Below are positions 35,700 to 43,944 of a stretch of DNA of 45,750 bases, piece after piece. Made by a program: the position numbers and the translations under genes. Under the pieces are notes generated by a model. The model ran no database searches. It saw only the letters and a list, made by a program, of their open reading frames with translations, and was not told the origin of the DNA. The DNA comes from a virus. The stretch is taken from positions 1 through 45,750 of the IMG/VR virus record IMGVR_UViG_3300010151_006425; one strand, 5' to 3'. Within the stretch, counting starts at the first letter, position 1. Every line of letters begins with the position of its first letter.

Positions 35700-38600
35700 A
35701 TGACAGATTCATTAACTGATAGATTGAAAAATGAATATTCTACAAAATACTCCTTAGTATTGAAGGAGAAAAATTATTACCCACAGTCATCGGATGCCAA
35801 TGTGGAGGTTGTGGAGGAAAAAATAAACGGTTCCGCTGCTCCCGGAACAGACACTGAGGTAACCGCAAGGACATCTGTAGATCCTTTTAGGCAAGCAATA
35901 GGCAGAATGTGGTCATTTAGGGACAACAATATTGGTTTCTACGCTCCATCAACCGATGGAATATTACCAATTACGAATGTACAATATTCTACCAAGGGAA
36001 GTCTGGTACCTACAAAAACAAAATATGAGGATGTTACACAATTCTGGTCACAAACTTTTGAAAAAGGTTCATCTGGAAATTTGAACTTGGACAGAAAGGC
36101 AACAAGAATAAAATTATTTTTTGACAGCAATGACTTGTTGGTTAATAGGCTAACCATGTTATCGATGTTAACAGACATAAATGCCAAGAATAAACAAGCG
36201 GCATATACTTTTGTTGACGATAATGTTAACTCCACGACAGTAGAACTTAAGTTTCCAAGTCTTAGTCAAACTACTTCTTACAATTACAATTCGATGTTTG
36301 GTACTCAAAACATACAAACGCCTACAGGAAAAAACTTAAAACAATTAAGGCAATTGGTCAATGCTGGAGAAGGAGCGGACTCCGGATGGCCTGTTGTATT
36401 AAAAGAAGTGGAAAACAACTGGTCTAAATACGCACTTGAAGCACTCAATCAGGCATCAAAGAATGGAGCTTTGGATTCGTTTTACGACGCATCAGCTAAT
36501 ACATATTCCTATGCTTTTAATTTTGGCATGTATTACGATCACGCATTTCAGATGGATTTGCCGATGTCTGTCCGAGCTACGTCTTTGACTAATAACATGA
36601 ACAAGAGTAGTTTAGTGTCTGACATAAAATCAAGGTATAATTACTATTCAAAATTTTATGAAGCAGGAACAAGCCAGAAAGAAGTTGAATTATATAATAG
36701 TGGCAATCAAAAACTGCCCTTCAATGAAACCTCGATGCCATTAATATACGAGGTTCCAATTGACAATGATGGAACTCCCGGTTTCCCAACCGAGGAAGGC
36801 GAATCTAAGTTTAAGTTTGAAAGCTTTGGGCACAAATTATTAAATTGCGGCTATGTGCCTGATGATATCGAGGACAAAGAGAATTTCAATATAGTTTTGT
36901 ATCAAGATAGCCAATCTTATCTAAATAAATACAACAACATAAAATACCAGTTTCCATTTTATGTAAATTTTGATTTTTCATCCGATTCCAGAAGAGCATT
37001 CACTCAAGTGTTTAACGAATCGGGTATTGGAACTCTCTTGCTTAATACACTTATATCAAACGTATTCAACAAAAAAGTATCAGAGGATGGATCAAATGTC
37101 GCCCCCAACAAGAATTCTCATTTGTTTAACGGGGAAACAATATATTATAACGCACTAGATTCAGACCCAACTTATTCCGACTTATCAATAAAGGACAATT
37201 CCCCTCCCATATGCCAGAGGGGTATATACTTGATAGATGAGTATAAAGATTTTTTTCAAGTCACGCCACCAACCACATCGGAAGACAAGGATGCTCTAGG
37301 GGCAGATCTGGTCAAAAATGGGGGCAAAAGCCAGCTCAGAGAAATAGATTTAAATAAGTGGATTGAGTCGTACATAAATTTTATGACATCTAATCCTTCT
37401 GCTGGAGACAATGAGAATTCAGAATCAGACCCACTTTTTATGACTGATGTTGTGAAGAACGGATATGCTTGGGGCAACTCAAACAGATTTGGAGAAAATG
37501 TATACGGCTCTTCAGGAACATGTCCAGATCAGGACGACGCTGGATTGGGTCAGTTGTTGAAATTAATAAGATTTATGGGTAAGTTTAGAGGATTGGTGAA
37601 AAGCACCTTAAGATCCTATGAGGATATACTGAATAAAAAACCAGCATACAATGAGACTCTGTTTTATAGAATACAAAAGGTCGCTGTAGATAACAGTGGC
37701 AGTCCGATAAACAACGGCGTTGTACAAAATATATGGTTACCGAAGCCAAGCAACATAGAAGACAACCAAGAAATGATGAGATACATAGATACTCAAGTCA
37801 AGTATGGTCAAAGCTACGAGTATACAATATATTCTTATAATATAGTAATTGGGTCAAAATACGGATTCCAGCTTGAAAACAGATTTACTGGTAACGACAA
37901 CAGTCAGAGGATAACTGACTATGCAGTTGGCATAACTGATAGTGCAGCAAAAGAAGGATACATTGATACAGCATTAGAATTTTTGTATCGAAACCCCTCC
38001 CCCGCTAATAATAACTATAATAGACTATTCAAGAATGATACTGATAATTCTAGAATGGCGATATTTGATGTTTTATGCGAAGCTGATATAAAATTGGTGG
38101 AAGTTCCATTCTACAAAAAGACAACCCTTGTGAATGACGCACCATCCACAGCCCCAGAGATAGACATATTGCCACTAAACGGAAAAAACAATGAATTAAA
38201 ATTTTCCTTTTACCCTTCGACTGTCGACAGAGAATTACAACCTATCGCAGTAGAACTAGAGGATTACGTTAAATTTAATAAGATTAGAAAAGCTCAGGAT
38301 AGAGATCTGCTAAAGATGTCAAAATCTACGGGGGGTATACTAGGAATGTTGCCCAAGTCTGTTATGCCCCCCAACGCTTTTGTGGAGCCCAGACTACAAT
38401 TTAGATCTGATGATTATCCTGTAGAATATCAAATTTACAGACTATCCAACCCTCCGATCAGTTATTCGAGTTTTGCTAATAATAAAAAAACTACTATAAA
38501 TGCGACAAGTAATCAATCGACCATGGAAAAATTACAGCAAAACAAAAAATATTACTATATGTTTAGATCTGTTGATGTTCATGGAAATCCTTCAAATCCA

Positions 38601-39065
38601 TCACCTGTATATCAGGTCGAATTAGTTGAAAATTCTGGAGTTGTTTATCCAATTATATCTATTTATGAATTTGAATCCCCTAAGAAGGGAGAAAAGTCTA
38701 AATCATTTAGAAAATATCTAAAAATAGATGCTGAATCGCTTCAGGGAATGCTTAATTTAAAAGAGTCTGGTTTAGAAAAATCGGAAACAGCACTTGGTAC
38801 AAGAAAGCCAGTATTAGGAATTAAAAAAAGTCCAACATTTGACTTTAAAAAGTTTAAATTTAGGATAAAATCAAAACATACTGGAAAGATTGTTGAATTA
38901 AACGTGGAATTTAAAACTAGACATAAAGAGCCACCGGGGCAAGTGTTGAATTGTGGAGATGCAGGGCACCCTGCACCACTCCAACCAGAAGTGTTTGAGG
39001 CGGCAGAATCAAGTAATGACAACAATGGTTCTTTAGCTATCTCTGATGGCTTAGATGGAATGTAA
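35700..39065 (+). CDS. Large virion protein with fibronectin-III-like C-terminal region
   Basis: A 1121-aa protein. AGGGA (35686-35690) is 9 nt before ATG 35700. The body is Asn/Tyr/Ser-rich with segments such as 'AYTFVDDNVNSTTVELKFPSL' and 'QFPFYVNFDFSSDSRRA'. Residues about 820-985 look FN3-like: 'APSTAPEIDILPL', 'VEYQIYRLSNPP', then 'LQQNKKYYYMFRSVDVHGN' followed by 'PSNPSPVYQVELV', the typical final-strand pattern. The last 130 residues are basic, then acidic ('FKKFKFRIKSKHTGKIVELN'). No enzyme motif is evident. Position suggests a tail or baseplate-attached structural protein. The FN3 call rests on pattern recognition only. Confidence 0.72.
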   Translation: MTDSLTDRLKNEYSTKYSLVLKEKNYYPQSSDANVEVVEEKINGSAAPGTDTEVTARTSVDPFRQAIGRMWSFRDNNIGFYAPSTDGILPITNVQYSTKGSLVPTKTKYEDVTQFWSQTFEKGSSGNLNLDRKATRIKLFFDSNDLLVNRLTMLSMLTDINAKNKQAAYTFVDDNVNSTTVELKFPSLSQTTSYNYNSMFGTQNIQTPTGKNLKQLRQLVNAGEGADSGWPVVLKEVENNWSKYALEALNQASKNGALDSFYDASANTYSYAFNFGMYYDHAFQMDLPMSVRATSLTNNMNKSSLVSDIKSRYNYYSKFYEAGTSQKEVELYNSGNQKLPFNETSMPLIYEVPIDNDGTPGFPTEEGESKFKFESFGHKLLNCGYVPDDIEDKENFNIVLYQDSQSYLNKYNNIKYQFPFYVNFDFSSDSRRAFTQVFNESGIGTLLLNTLISNVFNKKVSEDGSNVAPNKNSHLFNGETIYYNALDSDPTYSDLSIKDNSPPICQRGIYLIDEYKDFFQVTPPTTSEDKDALGADLVKNGGKSQLREIDLNKWIESYINFMTSNPSAGDNENSESDPLFMTDVVKNGYAWGNSNRFGENVYGSSGTCPDQDDAGLGQLLKLIRFMGKFRGLVKSTLRSYEDILNKKPAYNETLFYRIQKVAVDNSGSPINNGVVQNIWLPKPSNIEDNQEMMRYIDTQVKYGQSYEYTIYSYNIVIGSKYGFQLENRFTGNDNSQRITDYAVGITDSAAKEGYIDTALEFLYRNPSPANNNYNRLFKNDTDNSRMAIFDVLCEADIKLVEVPFYKKTTLVNDAPSTAPEIDILPLNGKNNELKFSFYPSTVDRELQPIAVELEDYVKFNKIRKAQDRDLLKMSKSTGGILGMLPKSVMPPNAFVEPRLQFRSDDYPVEYQIYRLSNPPISYSSFANNKKTTINATSNQSTMEKLQQNKKYYYMFRSVDVHGNPSNPSPVYQVELVENSGVVYPIISIYEFESPKKGEKSKSFRKYLKIDAESLQGMLNLKESGLEKSETALGTRKPVLGIKKSPTFDFKKFKFRIKSKHTGKIVELNVEFKTRHKEPPGQVLNCGDAGHPAPLQPEVFEAAESSNDNNGSLAISDGLDGM

Positions 39066-39101
39066 ATAGGGTATTAAAATTAGACAAATAAAAATATACA
39101 A

Positions 39102-39110
39102 CTATTTATA
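39102..39110 (+). promoter_or_regulatory. CTATTTATA element before virion gene copy 2
   Basis: Exact second copy of the 9-mer, in the 92-nt gap upstream of the gene at 39158 and 48 nt before its ATG. The remainder of this gap is AT-rich with the strong Shine-Dalgarno TAGGAG near its end; I see no hairpin terminator in it. Confidence 0.35.
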
Positions 39111-39157
39111 CAAAAGACTAATTATAAAGGCAGTATACAGATTTTAGGAGAAAATAA

Positions 39158-40093
39158 ATGGCTTTCTTAGATAACAGTGGAGATATCATTCTAGACGCAG
39201 TTCTTACCGATGCGGGAAGAGCTAGATTAGCAAGAGGGGACGGCTCGTTCAAAATCGTCAAATACGCATATGCTGATGATGAGATCGACTATTCAAAATA
39301 TGACTTAAATCATGCGAGTGGATCTGCTTACTATGATATTAATATATTGACAACTCCAGTTATCGAGGCTTTGACAAATAATACTTCGACTATGAAAAGC
39401 AGGCTTCTGTCGATTCCAAAAACAAACCTTTTATATCTTCCAATGATGCTATTAAACGAGCAAGATTCATCTGCAGAAAAGAGAAGTGCGACAACATCAA
39501 ACACCTTTTTTATATCCTGCGATGAGGCTACTGACGATTTTTTCACCAAGCAAGGTGTCTATGCGACTTCTGGAGCAGACCAAATACCACAGGGTGTTTT
39601 CTTGTCCAATCAGGGAACTGAAAAAAATAGTGTTATAATGACAGATCAAGGTTTAAACACAACAGCCATTTCTTCTAACTTTACTATAGACCCAACATTG
39701 CTGGAGACTCAATATATTGTTGAGACTGATAACAGGCTTGGATATATTGTAAACCCCGCAGGGCAACAACAGGAATATTCGTATTTAGATGACGACAACA
39801 TAGCCAGCTATAACTTTTCTAGTGATTCGGGCTTAGTAGACTTGACGATAAACGAAAATAGTAATTCTCCAATACAGGGACCAAGAGGCAGCAGGTTATC
39901 TATGAGAGTTAACCCCTCTATAGAATTGAATAGTTCCACTTATTTGTTTACACTTCTTGGAACAAGCGGCAACTCATTCACTTTTGAGGGCGGTACTGGA
40001 ACATTTAGAAGAATTGACACAAACGTTAGAATAACTGGAGCGACTACGGGATATCGCATAACCGTACCAGTTTCGTTTCTAAAAATACAATAA
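39158..40093 (+). CDS. Virion protein with shared N-terminal module (copy 2)
   Basis: A 311-aa protein preceded by TTTTAGGAGAAAATAA-ATG, a strong ribosome site. The N-terminus 'ILDAVLTDAGRARLARGDG' followed by 'KYAYADDEIDYSKYD' matches copy 1 at 30668 in spacing: LT-x-x-G-[RK]-x-x-L-x-[RS]-G ... [YA]-A-x-x-DD-[DE]-I-x-Y. This module is frequent, as far as I recall, in structural proteins of marine T4-like phages. The C-terminal half is beta-rich with 'NSPIQGPRGSRLSMRVNPS' and 'LFTLLGTSGNSF', reminiscent of fibre or head-decoration folds. The 92-nt upstream gap contains CTATTTATA 48 nt before the ATG, so this may start its own transcript. Confidence 0.75.
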   Translation: MAFLDNSGDIILDAVLTDAGRARLARGDGSFKIVKYAYADDEIDYSKYDLNHASGSAYYDINILTTPVIEALTNNTSTMKSRLLSIPKTNLLYLPMMLLNEQDSSAEKRSATTSNTFFISCDEATDDFFTKQGVYATSGADQIPQGVFLSNQGTEKNSVIMTDQGLNTTAISSNFTIDPTLLETQYIVETDNRLGYIVNPAGQQQEYSYLDDDNIASYNFSSDSGLVDLTINENSNSPIQGPRGSRLSMRVNPSIELNSSTYLFTLLGTSGNSFTFEGGTGTFRRIDTNVRITGATTGYRITVPVSFLKIQ

Positions 40094-40108
40094 TAAAAGG
40101 ATAATCAA

Positions 40109-41242
40109 ATGGCAACTAGTTTTAAAAATTTCTTAAATAATGATGTTACGTCCACTAGGACTCTACTTCATGAGGCAATACCCGTTACGGGATCCATTGT
40201 TTCTGGTACGTACAATAACCCAGCCGTTGTGCTGACTGGATCTAGTGCTGAATTTAATATCAAAAACTATTCTCACGGATTATTTCAGTCAGTATATGAC
40301 TATCCTTTTTTGAGTTCTTCTGCTAATCATATTTTTGATATAACAGTTGGGTACTCTAACAAGTCATCCTTGTCCTCATCTGCAAACACACAAAACGCAG
40401 ATAAGATTAACATATACAACCAAATGGCACAGCTTTTAGCAGGTCATGATATTACGGGAAGCATTAGAGAATTTGATGAAAATGGTCAATATCCTGCTGG
40501 AACAAAACTTAGAGAATGTATATTCGTTAATTTTGCTAGGCTTCTACAAAAGGACGAAGTTAAAAAAGGCTCTTTTTCATTAAAGCTCGGAGTTAGTGGG
40601 TCTTATATGTCAGGTGGCGCAGGATCCACAGAGTTTGGAGAGTTATTGACAATTACAGATACCGATGCGGCAACCTCCTACAAGGTAAATTCTCCATCAG
40701 GAGAGTATGCCATCCTATATGCTACGGGCGCAACAACTCCAGCAAGTACAAAGGTGGGTCTTCTTTATTATCAAGCTGGCGTTGCTGTTTTAACCGCTTC
40801 CGTTATGTTGGGACATGGAACAGATGATACACACGCTATAGTATCGGGTGGTGCCGGCGGTGATAATTCTGCTGTAGCATTTACACCTTCTGGTCAAACA
40901 ATAAATGAAGCACTAACTAGTGTATCCATCTCTGGATCCTGTGATTCGTTTAGGCATAGAGTTGAAGATATTGATTTCAACAACACTACTGAGTTAAATT
41001 CAACAATTTATTTCTGCCGAGCAGGACATAACGAATTTAACTATAGCTCGAACCCTACATACACAGACGGAACAAGCCAAATTAGAGTAAAGAATAGCAG
41101 CCTAGATCAACCTGCCTCCTACATTACGACCGTGGGGCTTTATTCTGCTGACAATGAATTGTTAGCCGTAGCAAAGCTTTCCGAACCTCTCAAGAAAACT
41201 CCAGACACTGAGTTGACTTTGAGGGTGAGACTGGATTACTAA
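40109..41242 (+). CDS. Virion protein, tandem paralogue A
   Basis: A 377-aa Ser/Gly/Thr-rich structural protein; AAAGGATAATCAA precedes the ATG. It contains 'KKGSFSLKLGVSGSY' at about residue 152, 'HNEFNYSSNPTYTDG' and the ending 'YITTVGLYSADNELLAVAKL' with 'KKTPDTELTLRVRLDY'. These three landmarks recur in the same order in the next gene, so the two arose by duplication. The hydrophobic, beta-rich C-terminus looks like a conserved assembly or docking strand set. No enzyme motif. A sheath-, whisker- or fibre-type protein is possible, but no specific family is recognised. It is separated from its neighbours by 15 and 16 nt. Confidence 0.75.
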   Translation: MATSFKNFLNNDVTSTRTLLHEAIPVTGSIVSGTYNNPAVVLTGSSAEFNIKNYSHGLFQSVYDYPFLSSSANHIFDITVGYSNKSSLSSSANTQNADKINIYNQMAQLLAGHDITGSIREFDENGQYPAGTKLRECIFVNFARLLQKDEVKKGSFSLKLGVSGSYMSGGAGSTEFGELLTITDTDAATSYKVNSPSGEYAILYATGATTPASTKVGLLYYQAGVAVLTASVMLGHGTDDTHAIVSGGAGGDNSAVAFTPSGQTINEALTSVSISGSCDSFRHRVEDIDFNNTTELNSTIYFCRAGHNEFNYSSNPTYTDGTSQIRVKNSSLDQPASYITTVGLYSADNELLAVAKLSEPLKKTPDTELTLRVRLDY

Positions 41243-41258
41243 ACAGGAGGTTTTGCCT

Positions 41259-42437
41259 GTGCCTTATTATCCATTTGGTCAAGATGACATTATCAGAAAT
41301 ACAATAAAGTCTTTTCCACAGAAAAGTTTTTTTATATATGGTGGTGTTGTGTATTATAACGAGCATCCATTTAATAAGGGTATTCTATCTAATGGTAATC
41401 TGAACCATGTCCCACCCGGATTTGTTAATCTATATGAAATAAACGTTGATAGACCTACTGGGCAACTAGTCTATCCTTTTTTGACAAAAGGGGGCTCTTT
41501 GTCTTCGTTTAAGACAATTTCTAAAACATCTTTTAATTCAGACTTTCAATTTGGCGATGTTATGACTGGTAGCTATCCACTATCAGCTAGTATAACTAGG
41601 AACTATTACACTTCGAGCACTCAAGATCGATCAAGGCTCGAAGCCTTAAAAAATACCATGAATTATTACAAGGTTAATAGCGAGCATTATGCTTACTCTT
41701 CTAATTTGGGCTCTGGGTGGGATAAAGATACACAAAACGTTAATTTGATAAGTATACCATCAATTTTCTATGGCTCTCAAATGAAAAAGGGTTCTATGGA
41801 ATTAAATTTTTATGTCTCTGGAACGTTGGTGGGGACATTAAAAGACGAAAAAAGAAATGGAGAATTAATACAAACCGGACCTGTTAGTTCTAATGGGTCT
41901 GGATCCATAGCTGGAATTGCTCTTTATAACGAGGGGTTTTTAATGCTTACGGGATCTTGGGATTTGACAAGTGGCCAGCATACCGGAGAAGATTACAATC
42001 CATCAGACACAGACGAGGTTCCGAATTGGCAAAAGTTTGCTGTTGGAGCACAAGATGGGATTGCAATAACTGGTCAAAAATCTTCTTGGGAATTAAATTT
42101 TAGGGGAACAACGAGAACAAACGTTGTTACCATGTTGGCAAATGCGCCAAAGGGGCTAATAAATCACTCCAATAACCCGACATATGCGTCATATGGTCAA
42201 GCTATAACTGCAATAACCGGATCTAAATTTTATACTGAAAAGCAAGATTTGACTATAAAAAATATTGTTAGCGCGTCTTATGTAGACGAAACACCAAATT
42301 TCAAAAAAGAGACATATATTTCCAAGATCGGCATATACGATGAGAATAAAAATCTTATTGCTATAGCTAAAGTAGCCACTCCCGTGAGAAAAACTGAACA
42401 AAGAGATCTGACTTTCAAATTAAAACTTGACATCTAA
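41259..42437 (+). CDS. Virion protein, tandem paralogue B
   Basis: A 392-aa paralogue of the preceding protein. GTG 41259 is preferred: AGGAGG (41245-41250) is 8 nt upstream, whereas the in-frame TTG 41253 would leave only 2 nt. Shared landmarks are 'MKKGSMELNFYVSGT', 'NHSNNPTYASYG' and the C-terminus 'YISKIGIYDENKNLIAIAKV' with 'RKTEQRDLTFKLKLDI'. The N-terminus differs from copy A ('MPYYPFGQDDIIRNTIKSF'), suggesting divergent exposed or partner-binding regions on a common C-terminal base. It is the last virion gene of the block; its end contains the -35 box of the next promoter. Confidence 0.75.
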   Translation: MPYYPFGQDDIIRNTIKSFPQKSFFIYGGVVYYNEHPFNKGILSNGNLNHVPPGFVNLYEINVDRPTGQLVYPFLTKGGSLSSFKTISKTSFNSDFQFGDVMTGSYPLSASITRNYYTSSTQDRSRLEALKNTMNYYKVNSEHYAYSSNLGSGWDKDTQNVNLISIPSIFYGSQMKKGSMELNFYVSGTLVGTLKDEKRNGELIQTGPVSSNGSGSIAGIALYNEGFLMLTGSWDLTSGQHTGEDYNPSDTDEVPNWQKFAVGAQDGIAITGQKSSWELNFRGTTRTNVVTMLANAPKGLINHSNNPTYASYGQAITAITGSKFYTEKQDLTIKNIVSASYVDETPNFKKETYISKIGIYDENKNLIAIAKVATPVRKTEQRDLTFKLKLDI

Positions 42438-42455
42438 TGAGACCTCTGTTATAGT
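42427..42455 (+). promoter_or_regulatory. Sigma70-type promoter TTGACA-N17-TATAGT
   Basis: A perfect -35 (TTGACA, 42427-42432), a 17-nt spacer and a -10 TATAGT (42450-42455). The -35 overlaps the end of the preceding virion gene. Six bases separate the -10 from the ATG at 42462, so transcription is expected to begin at or within about 1 nt of the start codon. Confidence 0.72.
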
Positions 42456-42461
42456 TCTTCT

Positions 42462-43004
42462 ATGATTTTAGGACTAGACATTTCAACAAGCATCGTCGGC
42501 GCTACTATTGTATCTGACACAGGCGAAGTTATTACAACCCACGCTTGGGACATGCGAAACAAAAACCACTTCCCAGACATCTACTCAAAATACAACCACG
42601 TTCAAGGCGAACTGCTGGATTTGCTTTCAAATCACGACATTAAACATGTCTTTGTTGAGCAAAGCCTCCAAATGTTTCGTTCTGGCTTTTCATCAGCCAA
42701 AACACTTTCAACCCTATCCTCGTTCAACGGCGTTGTAACTTACCTTTGTTACCGAGAACTGGGCATCAAAGCCGAACACATCTCAGCCGCTTCTGCTCGC
42801 AAGTCTTGCGGTATCACTATTAAGAGAGGAACTAAGGCGAAAGAACAGGTTGTTAAGTTTTTGCTTGACAACGAGTCTAAGTTTATTGTAGAATACACAA
42901 AATCTGGGAACTTGAAGCCCAAGTATTACGATATTGCCGATAGTATTATTATAGCCAAAGCAGGATACGAACTTGTCCAACAACGAAAAGATATCAATTC
43001 TTAA
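42462..43004 (+). CDS. RuvC-like Holliday-junction resolvase / RNase H-fold nuclease
   Basis: A 180-aa protein of the RuvC-like RNase H-fold nuclease family, acting on branched DNA in recombination and packaging. The acidic catalytic set appears complete: Asp6 in 'LGLDISTSIVG', Glu66 in 'VFVEQSL' and Asp157/Asp160 in 'YYDIADSIIIAKAG'. The middle has 'SAKTLSTLSSFNGVVTYL'. The start must be ATG 42462: the first strand begins at once and an in-frame TGA lies upstream with no other start codon. No Shine-Dalgarno is visible. The gene uses CGA/CGC/CGT arginine codons and C-ending codons far more than the virion genes, and is less AT-rich. It overlaps the primase gene by 32 nt, suggesting a replication/recombination operon. 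Confidence 0.88.
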   Translation: MILGLDISTSIVGATIVSDTGEVITTHAWDMRNKNHFPDIYSKYNHVQGELLDLLSNHDIKHVFVEQSLQMFRSGFSSAKTLSTLSSFNGVVTYLCYRELGIKAEHISAASARKSCGITIKRGTKAKEQVVKFLLDNESKFIVEYTKSGNLKPKYYDIADSIIIAKAGYELVQQRKDINS

Positions 43005-43932
43005 AGATTTTCTTGGGGGATATAATAGGACAGGAGTCGAATATCTGTTTAAGTGCCCCAAGTGTAATCATCACAAGAAGAAGTTAAGTGTCAACATCGA
43101 CAAGAATGTTTTTAAGTGTTGGATTTGTGATTATCGCGGCAGTAATATATATCGACTGGTAAGAAAGTATGCGTCGTATGAGAGTAGGGGAAAGTGGAGA
43201 GAATTATCTGGTAACTTAGATTTATTAGAATTCCAGTCTGTTATCGACAGTATTTTCCTACAAGACGAAGAGGAGGGGGAGATTGTTGTAGATCTGCCCT
43301 CGGAATTTGTGTCGTTAGCCAATAGAAACAATACTATTCAGGCTCAAGTGGCAAAGAATTATCTTTTTAAAAGAGGAATCGATGAGAGAGATATTTTATT
43401 TTGGAAAATTGGTTTCTGCTCCAAAGGGGAGTATGCTGGTAGAATTATTGTACCTTCTTTCAACGAGAGTGGTGACTGTAACTATTTTATTGGCAGAACT
43501 TACCAAGATGATTGGCGAAAGTATATGAACCCGCCAACGGCGAAGAGTAAGATTATCTTTAACGAACTTTATATTGACTGGAGTGAAGATTTAACCTTGA
43601 CAGAAGGAGTGTTTGATGCTATAATAGCTGGACAAAATTCGGTGCCCATTTTAGGCTCCACTTTAAAGCAGCAATCAAAACTGTTCAAAAGTATTATTTT
43701 AAATGATACACCAGTATATGTTGCTTTAGATTTGGATGCCCAAAAGAAAGCATCGTATTTGGTAGAAAACTTAATTAAATATGGTGCGGAAGTATACAAG
43801 ATTGATGTAATTCCGTACAATGATGTAGGCGAAATGCCGAAAAGAGAATTCCTTAAGAGGAAAAAAGCCGCAAGGCTTATAACGTCGGAAGACGCATTTG
43901 TACAAAAGTTTATTAGTAGTTTCAATTTCTAA
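42973..43932 (+). CDS. 61: DNA primase, T4 gp61-like, zinc finger plus TOPRIM
   Basis: A 319-aa primase that would make RNA primers for lagging-strand synthesis with the replicative helicase. The N-terminal zinc ribbon has C28, C31, C49 and C52 ('FKCPKCNHHKKKLSV' ... 'VFKCWICDYRG'). The TOPRIM part has 'LTEGVFDAIIA' (Glu210) and 'VYVALDLDAQKKA' (Asp252, Asp254). 'YAGRIIVPSFNESGDCNYFIGR' is a typical primase strand pair before TOPRIM. TTG 42973 is taken as start, with AGGA about 8 nt upstream. It overlaps the RuvC-like gene by 32 nt. T4 gp61 is 342 aa. Base usage is nearer to phage-typical AT-rich DNA than its upstream neighbour. Confidence 0.88.
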   Translation: MSNNEKISILKDFLGGYNRTGVEYLFKCPKCNHHKKKLSVNIDKNVFKCWICDYRGSNIYRLVRKYASYESRGKWRELSGNLDLLEFQSVIDSIFLQDEEEGEIVVDLPSEFVSLANRNNTIQAQVAKNYLFKRGIDERDILFWKIGFCSKGEYAGRIIVPSFNESGDCNYFIGRTYQDDWRKYMNPPTAKSKIIFNELYIDWSEDLTLTEGVFDAIIAGQNSVPILGSTLKQQSKLFKSIILNDTPVYVALDLDAQKKASYLVENLIKYGAEVYKIDVIPYNDVGEMPKREFLKRKKAARLITSEDAFVQKFISSFNF

Positions 43933-43944
43933 AAAGGAGAATAA

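Noticed and set aside
43569-43925. Minus-strand open frame of 118 codons
   Set aside because: Opposite the TOPRIM part of the primase, whose catalytic residues are intact; no independent support.
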